Position numbers and translations under genes: made by a program. A stretch of 64,000 nucleotides of DNA from Chimonanthus salicifolius (lineage: Eukaryota > Streptophyta > Magnoliopsida > Laurales > Calycanthaceae), in the NCBI GenBank assembly GCA_013350335.1, contig CM023541.1, positions 39,734,739 through 39,798,738 on the forward strand. Reading direction: 5' to 3'. This document shows, piece after piece, positions 49,597 through 60,787 of the stretch (position 1 is the stretch's first letter; every line of letters begins with the position of its first letter). Under the pieces are notes generated by a model that worked only from the letters and a program-made list of their open reading frames with translations, searched no databases and was not told the DNA's origin.

Positions 49597-49892
49597 TAGG
49601 ACTGAAATTGGATTGGGTCGGGTCGGGTTTTAAGCTCGATTCGAATTATTGACCCTCATTCTCGACCCGGTACAACCAGAATTTTGACCCAACCCGCATT
49701 CTGAACCCATTTTAGTCTAATTTTAGCCGGGTCGGGTCGGGTCGGGTCTGGTTAACTTGTAAATTTCCCAACCCGACCCAACCCAAATTTAATGCGGGTT
49801 TTTTTCTTCTCGATCTAAACTGACCCAACCTGCTGACCCGACCAGCATTATTTCTCAGGTCGGGTCAAAACCCGACCCGAGTTTCACCCCTA
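49597..49892. mobile_element. hAT-like MITE rich in GGGTCG/CGACCC repeats
   Basis: Ends are TAGGACTGAAATTGG and GAGTTTCACCCCTA, imperfect inverted complements of the TAGGGGTGAAA type. The interior is an array of GGGTCGGGTCGGG and CGACCCAACCC motifs in both orientations that can fold back on itself. The flanks ATTCCAAC and ATTCAACC are only approximately alike. Confidence 0.5.
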
Positions 49893-50007
49893 ATTCAACC
49901 CATGTTTAGTCTTGTAAAAATGAAAAATAAATTAGAAAAAAAGTACATGGACTTGAGATCTTTACTGAAAATCTCCAATTAGGAAATTATGGAAGAGAGT
50001 ATCTAAC

Positions 50008-50243
50008 TGTAATGACCTGACCCGAATACAGAGCTTAGGGCTTGACTCAGTGCGATATTGTCTGTTCTGGGCCTCGCACATAAGCGAGCCCGCACGGTTT
50101 TGCATTTGGGCCCGGGCCCACCTGGCCCAGCCCAAAACGCATCACATGAGTACAAGGGAGGCCACCCACTTAAATTCCCCAAATTTTCCTCCTCTACTAC
50201 CGATGTGGGACTTCTTCCCACATCGGTGGGTAGGGGTTTCACA
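50008..50243 (-). mobile_element. TRIM solo LTR, minus orientation, perfect target duplication
   Basis: It starts TGTAATGACCTGACCC and ends GGGTAGGGGTTTCACA, the reverse complement of the LTR family at 11865-12097 and 47839-48419. CTAAC flanks both sides (50003-50007 and 50244-50248). It contains the same CCGATGTGGGACTTC...CCCACATCGG hairpin. Confidence 0.88.
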
Positions 50244-50693
50244 CTAACCATAACTTAAAAGTCAAGTAGATCTCATACAAGTATATAACTGATAGTTTAA
50301 AATACTAATACTGCATTTCTTAAAATTCAATTCGAGTGGGTGAATATTTTAAGTATTGACCATTTTCCTATCTTTTGCAGTAATACCCAAAACTAGGCAT
50401 TGAAAAATATTATAGATATGTTTCAGAGTCTAAATGAATAAAGAAAAAGTTCCAATGTGGATGGATGCCAATAGTTCCATCAAACTTGTTTGGGTGAATT
50501 GAATCTCTAGTCAATTTCAATATGATGAATTGAAATTCACGTAAAAACTGATCTCATTTTTACCGTTGATTTTTAAATCTTTAAATATCATAATTTTTCA
50601 AATCCAATGCACTTGATATTTTTATAAAAAGAATCGTCACAAAAAATACATTTCAAGGACACCAATTCTTGTATGTTAGAGTTCACGTATATC

Positions 50694-51390
50694 CAGAGAT
50701 TTAAAAACCAGTACGTATCATATCAGTTGTACAAGCATCATATCGGCTGATGTATATTTATTTAATTTGTTTTCAAAATAATTGTTTTGATCATATTTCA
50801 AACAAAAATTGTTTTGACCATTTTTTCGAGTTGAATCTTGCATTGGGTGTGATTTTAAGAAGGTCTAGATGTAAGTTCTTTTAAGTGTGAAATGTATTTG
50901 TCAACTCCATATTTTTTCTGGTATTTTTTGTGAAAATAATTTAATAAAATAATATTCAATACCTATAGAATTCAATAGACATGCATTAATGTGTTTGACA
51001 TAGTTTGTAGGGTGCCTGTGTGATTTTTCAAATCATTTTCTGAAAAAAATTAATGAAAGCTTGATTTTCTAATATACTTATCATTTTCAGTTTTTTTTTG
51101 GAAAATATTAATGAAATGATATACAAATATTTTTTAATTAAATGAAGAGCCCTTTATGTGATTGATATAGATTTTAGGGTGTTTGTGTGATTTTTCTGAT
51201 ATTCCAATATTTTTATAAAAATTAAAATTTTGAAACAAAATATTTATAAACTGTAATAGAAGATATATGAGATATTTGAGAATACGAATTTCATATTAAG
51301 TATTTCTTCAAGCTGATTTTTTTCTTTTCTAAAATTTTCAGATATTTTTCAAAAAATTTAAGATATTTTTCAAAAAAATTAAGATATTTA

Positions 51391-51433
<43 letters not shown>

Positions 51434-51839
51434 TATATCAAAATTTCATCTAATACGCTCGGGTTTTAATCCCATTACCCCTACGTGTCTTTTCAGCCTT
51501 ACAAGAGTCATGTCTCTTCTCTGTTGGCCATGTCCATATTCACTAAAGCTATACCTCTTTATTTCCACTTGCAAGTTGCAAAATGCAGTGTCCACTTATG
51601 CCATCAGCATGACGGATTGCCAATGTCATACATTTGAGATACTTATGACAAATATCAGAATAAGGTATTTAATATATTTGTAAAATATATTAAAATAATA
51701 AAATAAAAAGTATCTCTTGTGATTCAAATTTTTGTAAAGATTTCCATGTGTAGAATGAATTTAATTTTATCGTCCATCATCCTTCTATATAATATCAAAA
51801 TTTCTGATATATCATACCAGACCGAGATTTCAACCCCTG
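50694..51839. mobile_element. Candidate long relative of the CAGGGGT hAT family
   Basis: The left end CAGAGATTTAAAAACC is followed by CGTATCATATCAG, and the right end GACCGAGATTTCAACCCCTG has the family terminus. TATCGGCTGATG appears in the interior. At 1.15 kb it would be much longer than the MITEs and includes a (TA)n run at 51395-51426. No 8-bp target duplication is visible, so this is tentative. Confidence 0.35.
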
Positions 51840-52106
51840 GTTAAAAATTTTATATAGATTGAGATTTTTTGCTACTAAGATAGAGAGACTTCTTTTGATT
51901 ATAGAATTAGTTCTCATAAATAGAGAGACTTCATTTGATTATAGAATTAGTTATCATAAATACATGCCATGTGTTCTATTTTTAAAATGTCACTAATTTT
52001 TTTTTAAAGTAACAGTCTTCATTTTTATCTTTATTTGGTCCACAAGCAATCACCTACCTTGAACCAAGCCAGGGTTTGACCTAGCTTAGCTTTTGAGGGT
52101 GTCAAT

Positions 52107-52343
52107 CAGGGGTAAAAAAAATGCCTGAGATATCTCGTATCAGCCGAGATATCTCAGGTATTTTGCCCGAGATAGCTCGGCCTATGTGAGATGTATCGGC
52201 CGTACGGGCGAGATCTCGGCCTATATGACCGAGATCTCACCGATATCAGCTGATACGGCCGAGATTTGTAAAAAAAAAATAGAGAGAGAAAAAAAATCAC
52301 CCGAGACACCAAGATCTCGGGTCCACCATTTTTTGGACCCCTG
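52107..52343. mobile_element. CAGGGGT-family hAT MITE with perfect 8-bp target duplication
   Basis: Ends are CAGGGGTAAAAAAAATGCC and TTTGGACCCCTG. It is flanked on both sides by GTGTCAAT (52099-52106 and 52344-52351), a perfect 8-bp duplication diagnostic of hAT transposition. The interior is built from GAGATATCTCGG, CGGCCGAGAT and ATATCAGCTGATAC palindromes. It is 237 bp and non-coding. Confidence 0.87.
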
Positions 52344-52872
52344 GTGTCAATGCGGCGGCTCAAGCCCAAAGCCAATTATAGGCCCATTAGATGAACTTGT
52401 GCTTAGACTTTAGATGTGACTGAAAAACCCTATAGTTTTTTTTTATATATCTTGCTTTGTGGGTGAAGTTCAAGCTATAAATGCCAAATCATTTAAAAAA
52501 CATTGATTAACTTTTTTATAATCGAATATTATGAATAAAATTCTTTTCATTTTTATTCAAATTGAGCAATTCTTGAATCACTCATAGCCCTCGTGGACAC
52601 CATCTTTTCTAACCTTAAAAAAATTCTCAATATAAAGTCGTTAAGATATTTGAATTTTCCCAAATGGCTCTATCCAATTTAAAATTCCAAATCTAGCTTG
52701 GCAAAAATCTGTAAACACCATCTTGCCACTTACAAACCATAGTTAACCGGTTAACCCAAACCTAATTGAAAGTTTTTTTTTTTTTTTTCACGATTAAGGT
52801 CTTCAGGCCTTTTAAAGTATCGAACTAATCCTCGAAGCATGGCAAACCTTCCTACCCATACACATACACACC

Positions 52873-53144
52873 TATTGTCACAAATACCGTTCTTGAGAAA
52901 TTTTCAAATTTTCAGATTTTTATTGAGAAATTTTGACAAAAAAATATAATAAATAAAAATATTAACAAGGAATTTACTAGTGATTTGTTGAAAATTTATC
53001 GAGACATTACGATTTATCGCATTTTTAATGCAATTTTATCGAGAACTTACCACAGAGCCGATAAATCTTGAGATATTAATGGTGATTGGTATTTTGCGTA
53101 TAAAAATATTATAAATTTGAAAATATCATAGATATTTGTGATAT
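52873..53144. mobile_element. Decayed relative of the Mutator-type MITE at 4276
   Basis: It begins ATTGTCACAAATACC, ends GATATTTGTGATAT, and shares internal GATAAAT/ATCGAGA/ATGTCGAGA-type motifs with the 4276-4481 element. Target duplication is not clear. Confidence 0.5.
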
Positions 53145-55141
53145 TATTCGTAGAGTTTCTCGTAGGGTATCCTTTTCACTGTGTTGTTATCACCCAATGA
53201 TCCCACACCTTACGTACTCCAACTACTTGAACACTTAGTAGGGCGTTGAAGTCAAGAGATCCATCAAATTATATACTTGATAGTTGGAGCCTTAGTGCAA
53301 CTTTTAATGATCCAATCCAATATGTACCCACCATCCTTGTATGTGGTGTCCATTTAGGGTTGAAGGAAGTGTGTCAATAAGTTTGAAATTACTAGAATTA
53401 GAATTGAAAGTGATAGATCATGCAGATACTCGTGACCGAAGTATCATTCCGCATATTTAAGTGTGAGTCTACTAAATAGAGTGGTGATGTATTTATTGAA
53501 AATGAATTTTCCTCTTTAAATATATGATGCACTAAAAATCACATTAATAGAATCAAGTGATCACTTTCTTTCTTTTTAAAAGAAAACTTATCTTGGTTGA
53601 TCCAATTAAAATGATTTTTAATAGATCTCGTATTGAAATAAAGACTTTTCGATAGACCTTCACTATATTAGAGAATAAGTGGGGTCGTACTTTTGTTGAA
53701 AGTTTATGCTAAGGGTTAGATTGAGAATGCATGTAATTCAACCAAATTATTAAATGGATCAATAAGATTGAAATTGCCACCCTAAGACGCAAGGATCGAA
53801 TCCAGAATTCATGTAATAATCCAATTGCTAATTAACTGGATCTGAGCATTGAACAATTAAAGCCCTAATTAGATAGCCTGTTCAGATCCAGGACACAAAC
53901 AAACATGATATTTTGCAAACTCAAACCGAGCTTTTCTATTGGGCCTACGTGGGCCTCCTTTTTACGCAAGCTCCTGCTCCCTCATAATCCAAAATTTTCA
54001 CATCTGGTCATGGTTGAGTACAGCCACAATTTGATTAAAACATTTTTCTTCGTTCGTGATGATTTTGATTACTAAAATTCACGGCTGTGATCATTCTATC
54101 AAGTTGATTTTCGGGGGCATCCTTAATTCAAGAATGGAACTGTATGGCTCAAAACTTCCCAAAGTTTACTTCACTAGCTAACAATTTGTTATAGAAAATT
54201 CCTCTTTGAAGTTTGAACACACTGCTCAGGCGAATTTGTGGCCCACAAGCGGATTCAGGAAACAGGGCCAAACATGAGGCCCCGTAATTATATAAGCCCA
54301 GCAACAAACTTCAGCCTGATTCAAAGATTTTGGGTTGCAAGTGGGTCAGACAGAAGCTTTTTGAGACCCATCCTAATCTTTCCAACCCATGCACTGGAAG
54401 GTCGGGTCTAACCGCAGCCCATTTATGTTAGTTTTGTCAGGTTGATCTGGGCAATACATGCCCAAGCTAGCCCATTTAGCAATAGGGACAGACTATAATG
54501 CTCATAATCCTACTCCATGGATTGCCTGGGCCAGGGTGGGACAGGTCCAGTCCATTTGCAACCCAATGTACTGCCCTGCCCTTCAGTCCACCCTCAAAAT
54601 CAGTCGACATTACGGCATGTGGGGCCCACGTGGGTGTCATCTAATGAGTATTGGAAAACTTTTTTGTTGAACTCGTGGACCATCAAAAATTATTTTGATT
54701 GAATTTATAAAATCATGTTTTTTAAGTTCTCCAAATTTTGATGAGATTTCCGATACTCCTTAAAATTTTGTAGCCTTTAAAATATATCTTGATTTATTGA
54801 TCAAAATGACTTTTTGTAAATCCCATATTCAAGGAAGGAGCTTTCCGATGGATCCATTATATGGGACCCGTGTGGGCCCTACGTGCCAATGAGAGAAAAT
54901 CTCTTGTTAATGGTTGGGAAGAAAATGAAAAATTTGTCTGATAAAAAAGAAATGGAGCCTTTGTTTGGTTTTCCGTTGGACATTTCTGACCCATGAGGTC
55001 CCAAAGAGATGCAACTTCTCTATACTTATCCCATTTAATTAAAATCTATTGAAGTCATGTTTTCTAATAAATGAAAATTTAGCTTAAAAAAGTTGTAAAA
55101 TCTTTAACTCTTAAGGATGATATGAATTAGAAGAAGGGTAG
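53145..55141. other. Intergenic DNA, nothing recognised
   Basis: Open frames are short. The GGGCC/GGCCC-rich part at about 54240-54630 (frequent GCCCA, TGGGCC) resembles hAT-derived repeats elsewhere in the window, but no termini could be fixed. Confidence 0.4.
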
Positions 55142-55351
55142 TGATCCTCATACGGGTGTTTTGTGTATACAGATACTGGTTTTACTGTATTTTTCATTTT
55201 GCCCTTGGAAATCGGCTCGTTGAACTAGTGATTCTAGTATTGTAAGGGTTCGGCGAGTCGATTCAGAGGGTTTGACCAGCCGATTTCCAAGGGAAAAATA
55301 GAAAATACAGTAAAACCCGTGTCTGTATACACAATCCTCCCGTGGGAGGGT
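55142..55351. mobile_element. Foldback MITE with about 75-bp inverted arms
   Basis: The left arm runs from GATCCTCATACGGG to CCCTTGGAAATCGGCT, and the right arm from AGCCGATTTCCAAGGG to CCCGTGGGAGGGTC. They are inverted complements with few mismatches and share TGTGTATACAGA and TTTTACTGTATTTT. The loop is about 60 bp. There is no coding capacity, and the superfamily is not established. Confidence 0.8.
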
Positions 55352-55711
55352 CGCTGGCCAAAAGAATATTGATTGGAATTGAGTCCATAGATAGATGGGT
55401 TAGGCTTGTTTGGTCCAATTGGAGGTATACTAGAGAAGGTTGGTACACAAAATGAATGGGCTTCCTTTTGAATGATGCAATGGTTGGAGTTAGATAACTA
55501 TATGATTTTGCATGGTATTGTATTTTAGATAATGACAAAGACTAAAAAATGACTATAGTGGTAATGATAAACATGATGATAATATTGTTTAAAAGTTACA
55601 TGAATGTAGTGGAGGGTTCATGATTCATCTTACTCAATGCATTTAATAAATAAAATCAAATTGCAACTATAATTTGAAGGCCCTTTTTTAAAGAAAAATT
55701 CTTCTAATAGT

Positions 55712-55780
55712 GCTAGTAGTGGTGGTAATGGTGGTGGCAATGGTGGTGGCGATGGTGGTGGTGGTGGTGGTGGTGGGTGA
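55712..55780. repeat. (GGT)n trinucleotide repeat
   Basis: An imperfect GGT/GGC/GAT array ends in eight uninterrupted GGT units. The proline-rich open frame it creates on the minus strand is not a credible gene. Confidence 0.9.
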
Positions 55781-57319
55781 CATTGAAGAGTTGGTAGTAT
55801 GTAGAAATAACTAAGAGCAATGTTGGCTAGTGTTTGAGACTTTGAGGCAGGAAAGTCAAGGCATTCACATAGATGATAGGCATTACAATTTAAAATTAAA
55901 CTTGCATTGAAGTTCATATATGAATAAAAAAATATCAAGAATTTCTTTACATGTATGTTCCACAAAGGGCTCACTAGATTCATATGACAAGACACGTTAG
56001 GTTCAGGTCTGAGTCTAAGTCTACATATCCGCACCCAAAATTGACCTAGCTAACCAATAGCACAGTGATTGACATCCCGATCTCATCTAAAGAGGTTTCG
56101 TCTTGGACCAACTAACTAACTACCGCCACCACTCAAGCGTTCATTGGTGCCCACAATGACAGTTGGTCTTTAAAAAAGAAGAAAAAGAAGAATAGATGGC
56201 GTAAAACTCGGGTCTTGATCAGTAATGATTCAATTGAACTCGACCTGTTAACATCTCTAGTAGTTAGTGGGACGGGTGGAATTGCATTAAAGCTCATTTC
56301 ACTTGTGTGTGGATATGGAAGAATGATGTCGCACGAGTGAGCATATTTTATTGACCCATTGAGATTCACCAATAATCATAGTGGTGTGAGTAGGATGAAA
56401 AATGAACAAAGATGGCAACATGGATTAGGTTGAAAAGAATGTTTCAGCCCAACCATGATGGCTATCTACTTACAACTCAAAACAATTTAATGGTGTAAAG
56501 AATTCTTCTTTTAACAAAGTTTGGCTAGACATTGAATATGGATGCTAGACATTGAATATGGATGTTGTTAATTTTTTTCCATTCTTTAGTCTTTGTATTT
56601 TTAAATTTTTATACTTGGTTAGTTGGTTGTATTGTATTGGTTGAAACACCAACAAATATCACTTTATTATTTTAGTTTGTCAAAGAATTTATTGGATTTT
56701 AGAAAATGCATATAAGGTCCAGTATTGACATGCAAAACCATGATGATCCACATCAAAATTGCTTAAAGATGATCAAACTTGTATAAAAAGTTAAGTTTAA
56801 AGGGCTTAATAACTTAAAAAAAAAAAAAAACCAATCCAATTTATGAACATCTACTAAACGATTTGGCCTCCAATTTTAAATAATAATAATATAATATACA
56901 ATTATTGAATTCAAAAGTTAATATCATTATAAGAAGTGAATGAATACACCCTTCATGGTGCTATTGTCCCACATATCACTGAAAGCCCAATCTTCAGTCT
57001 TTCATTTCAACATTTTTTTAAGACAAAGTGTACATGTCTCTTAGAGTACCCGACTAATCTTTGAGACATGTACAAATTTCTCTATCCACACAAGACTGAT
57101 TAAAACTATGGGGAGTGGTTCTTTTGTATTAAGAGTTATTTGAACCCAAGACCTCCTATATTTCATATGGGTTCTTGACCGCCAAGTCAACTCTCATAGG
57201 TTATAATTTCAGCAATTATAATATTTACATCTCTAATATCTAAATATTTATTAAATTCATGAATTTTATTCAACTAATAAAATTTTCAACATAGGCAATG
57301 ACCTGTGAATATCAGGATT
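55781..57319. other. Intergenic DNA with a possible SINE remnant
   Basis: No gene was seen. At about 57010-57200 the minus strand has a B-box-like GGGTTCAAATAA and a TTGACTTGGCGGTCAAGAACC upstream segment, consistent with an old tRNA-derived SINE. A short tandem repeat GCTAGACATTGAATATGGAT occurs twice near 56525-56562. Confidence 0.4.
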
Positions 57320-57654
57320 CTGTTTGGATGAGGGGTGAAAACGAGAATAACCTTGTTCACCTTCGTTAGATAAAAAAAAAATGGGCAAGAAAATCTCAAG
57401 TTCTTCTTCACCAGCACAAATTCGAAAACCTCTTCAAGTTCTTCTTCACCAGCACAAATTCGAAAACCTCTTTACCGCAAGAGGTGATCACTTTAACTTT
57501 TCCTTATAGTGTAAGTTTTTTTCTTCTTCTTATACATTTTCCACTGTAATTGCTAGAAAACATAAAAGAAACTTATGTTCAAGAAAACTCCTGTTCAAGA
57601 GAGACTCCAACATAAGGGAAATCTCTGCAAAATTTATCTCTCGTCCAAACGCAG
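57320..57654. mobile_element. MITE with GTTTGGATGAG/CTCGTCCAAAC ends and internal 38-bp repeat
   Basis: The left end CTGTTTGGATGAGGGG and right end ATCTCTCGTCCAAACGCAG are inverted complements in their outer 15 bp. Inside, a 38-bp unit (CAAGTTCTTCTTCACC followed by AGCACAAATTCGAAAACCTC) is perfectly duplicated in tandem at 57397-57472. The end type resembles the insertion after the stop of PRISE copy 2. Confidence 0.55.
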
Positions 57655-58314
57655 TTTAGAAAATCAAAATTCAAAAAAATACCCAATGCTACCCAATTGA
57701 CCAATTTAATTGCCTATTCTAATGTGAAAAGGGATTGATATTAGAATTTGGAATAATAAGGTTGGCACCGATTTTTCACTGCTGGTTTTTCACCGGTTTT
57801 GCCATTATTTACAGCTTATCAACAATATTTTCAAGAGTAAGAATCAAACACATCATAGTCAATCAGATTCCTTTCTTATGGTGTAGTCAAGTGATAATGG
57901 CATGTCTACATTCATTAAAAGGTGGCATGATAAAATTATAGTTTTTCTATAATTTAATTTAAATTATATGATATTTGGCAATAAATTGGATTCAATAATT
58001 GTACAAAATCGAAGAAATATTTGCTGATGTAAGAATTCGTTAATATATATAGTCACTTGAATTAAATTAAGTAAAACTGATGGGTTAAAGAGAGCTCTCT
58101 ATTAATTATCCAATTAATTTATTTAAACCAAATTGAGAAAGATGTTTAAATGAAACTTATTCTTTAACAAATATATCGATAATCTTTATTTTAGTATAGT
58201 ATAATAAGATTAGTGGACCACATAAAATATCATATGTCATTGAAATTAAAATTGAATCATCAGAACTTGTGACTCAATCAATGTCATTTTAGAGTTTTGA
58301 ACTTGGTTAAATGA
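57655..58314. other. AT-rich intergenic DNA
   Basis: Nothing was recognised. Confidence 0.5.
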
Positions 58315-58679
58315 CAGAGGATATTCATAAGAAATTGCAACTATGAAATGGGCTTTAAGTCCAAGGATGGCCCATTTAATGATGGGTTTCTAACATCTGC
58401 CTACCTACATGCAAGCACAGCCCAGCCCAGCCCATGGCAAACCCAAAACATAACAAAGACATCTAAATGAGTTTAGCACTAGGGCTTTTCATGGGCCTAG
58501 TCCCAATCTGTCCAAGCCCAGCCCAAACTCATTTAGATGTCTTCATCAAGTTTTGGGTTTGTCCAGTAGGATGGGCTTGCATGTAGGCAGATGTTAGAAA
58601 ACCCTCATTAAATGGGCCAGGGTAAGCCATGGACTTAAAAGCCCATTTCACACTTGCAGTTTCTAATGAATATCCTCTG
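58315..58679. mobile_element. Foldback element with about 165-bp inverted arms
   Basis: The left arm begins CAGAGGATATTCATAAGAAA and the right arm ends TTTCTAATGAATATCCTCTG. The arms pair through GAAATGGGCTTT/AAAGCCCATTTC, CCATTTAATGA/TCATTAAATGG, AACATCTGCCTAC/GTAGGCAGATGTT and ACATCTAAATGAGTTT/AAACTCATTTAGATGT. The loop is only about 60 bp. A transcript across it would fold into a long, mostly double-stranded hairpin. Confidence 0.85.
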
Positions 58680-59534
58680 TTGTTTATGGTCTCATGATCC
58701 TAGTAGTCCACATTTTAATGCAATAAGGTTTCTTAGGGCACATTTGAAATAATAAATTTTTACGAGAAAAAAAATCCTGTAAGAATTTATTTTCTAATCA
58801 GACAAACTTTTTTATATTTATTAGCCAATAATCTAGATAAAGAAGAATTTGTTAATGAATAAGTTGAGTCGGAGGTTAACTCATTTAATAAATAGAATAG
58901 GTATTGAATTTATCAAAACAAGATTTGCAGGTTATTGTTTAATAAAAGGGCAAGTGGATCAATCTATTACATAAATGACTTATTTAGGATTATTCAGATT
59001 GACAAACTTGTTTGATAAAAGGGTCGTTTCAAATTTAGTGAATTTGTTTAATGAATAGTATGGGTGATTGTAAGTTGAGTTGGATCAACCATTTAATACA
59101 TGGGTCGTATTGGGACGTTTAAATTTAATTGTTCTTGGGTCAGGTTAACTAATTTAATAGACGATTTAGGTCGGGCATAGGTTGGATTTACTCATTTAAG
59201 CCTTTTGGGCTTATTTGACCCATATAATAAGTACATCGAAGTAGGTTGGATTAGGTTAAGCTTCTAATAATGGTAGATACATTGGTTGCAATCTGGGTTT
59301 TCGAATTCAGTTGATACATAGCGTATTGATCGAATCTTATCGGATTTTTCATTGCCGATACATATCAGCCGCAACACACCGATGCATTACGGCCGGAGTC
59401 CAGACAAATGGCAGACAGGTGACGAACGACCGATATATATTGGTTCGTTGATACCGGCGTAATGGTGGCTCCTATGAGCGATCCATGTTTTTTCCTAATT
59501 GCAATAGGTCGATACAGGCTAACTTAGTCAACAT
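58680..59534. other. Intergenic DNA with degenerate repeats
   Basis: At 58950-59280 degenerate GGGTCG/TTGGGTCAGGTTAAC motifs recur. At about 59325-59470, CGGATTTTTCATTGCCGATAC and GACCGATATATATTGG recall the interior of the CAGGGGT MITE family, but no termini are preserved. Confidence 0.4.
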
Positions 59535-59697
59535 GGGTGTAGCTCAACTGGTTACCTCCGGTCTCAGGAAGCGAGAGGTTGAGGGTTTGAGCCCCCATGG
59601 CCTAACCTTGATGTGTTTTAGTGGTAGTGGGCTCACCCATAGAGGTTTTACACTAGGTATCCCACAGTTTCTCATACGTAAATTCAAAAAAAAATAA
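59535..59697 (+). mobile_element. tRNA-derived SINE (Au-like)
   Basis: An A box TAGCTCAACTGG (about 59541-59552) is followed at normal spacing by a B box GGGTTTGAGCCCCC (about 59584-59597). The body carries CATAGAGGTTTTACACTAGG and ends in an A-rich tail (to about 59702). It is roughly 160 bp, typical of plant SINEs. The target duplication was not resolved. Confidence 0.75.
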
Positions 59698-60613
59698 AAA
59701 AATAGACCAATATATATATATTCTATGAGAAAGAAAGAGATCTACCTTTTTATTCTATTCATAAGACTTGTGTTCTAACTTCTAATACAACTACAAGGCT
59801 GAAAATCAAGTCAACCCGGCACTTGCATCTCCATACAAAGAAAAAGTAAAGGAAAAACATAAATGTAAAACAGTGGCCTAAATATAAAGGGGGCAAGAGT
59901 CAAGTCTTCCATGGATGGGCAAGCACAAGAGAAGGCGTAGAAAGCCCACCCATGTTGAGTCTTGAGTCTTGATTTGAACAGGCCAAGGTTTGTTTCAAAT
60001 AAATGGGCTTGTATTCGAGCTCGGGCCCTATTTTCTGATTTAGGTGGATGAAAGAAACAGGCTCCAATCGGCCCTATTCTTCTGATTAAGATGGATGAAG
60101 CAGTCTCCACTCTTGTCTTCTATTTGGAAAAATCAAATCCCACAGTATAAACTATTAATAAGGAGAATAACCAATAGTCTATGTTAGGTACAAATCTATT
60201 GTAATTTATACAAATAGCATCTGTTAGGTACAAATAGCAGAATTGTGGATGATGGATGATACATACCATATGTATTGTCTTGTCAACAATGGCAAAATAT
60301 TGGCATATTAATCGGGTAGGGTAGAGTCCAATTATAAGTTTGAAATTTCAATAAGAAGATAGAAATAAATTAATTAATTTTCAAATCCATAAAGAAGTAG
60401 GGTTTGGTAGAAGTGGGATCCAACCTTATATGTTGACACTGGACACACTTGTATCTAAAGTTTTACGCGCTATCTATCAATCATCAAGACCTTTAATAGG
60501 GAAAAAGAGGCAAACAATGAGGTACGACTAGGACCTGATTTTTGTACTTCATGGACTTTACTTATTTGGTTTACAGTGAAAAGATGGGTCAAATTCAAAG
60601 TTTGCATATATAA

Positions 60614-60618
<5 letters not shown>

Positions 60619-60650
<32 letters not shown>
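60619..60650. repeat. (AT)n microsatellite
   Basis: About 16 AT units lie immediately next to the poly(A)-side end of the SINE at 60653-60787. Confidence 0.9.
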
Positions 60651-60652
<2 letters not shown>

Positions 60653-60653
<1 letters not shown>

Positions 60654-60787
60654 ATTTTTTTTTAATTTACATTTAAGAAACTTCAGGACCACTGTCCTTA
60701 GGGTACATCAGGTGAGGCCATGGGGGCTCGAACCTGACACCTCTCACTTCGTAAGATAGGAGATTAGCAGTTGAGCTAGACCCATGT
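60653..60787 (-). mobile_element. tRNA-derived SINE, minus strand
   Basis: On the minus strand it has the A box TAGCTCAACTGC (complement about 60768-60779), the B box AGGTTCGAGCCCCC (complement about 60722-60735) and then CATGGCCTCACCTGATGTAC. It finishes in a poly(A) tail, which is the T run at about 60654-60663 on the plus strand. It is similar in layout to the element at 59535. Confidence 0.72.

Noticed and set aside
55630..56034. Proline-rich 134-codon frame on the minus strand
   Set aside because: Its composition is explained by the GGT microsatellite at 55712-55780, and the remainder shows no conserved motif.
59535..59610. Possible tRNA gene (A box and B box present)
   Set aside because: No cloverleaf with acceptor stem can be drawn, and a SINE body with an A-rich tail follows.
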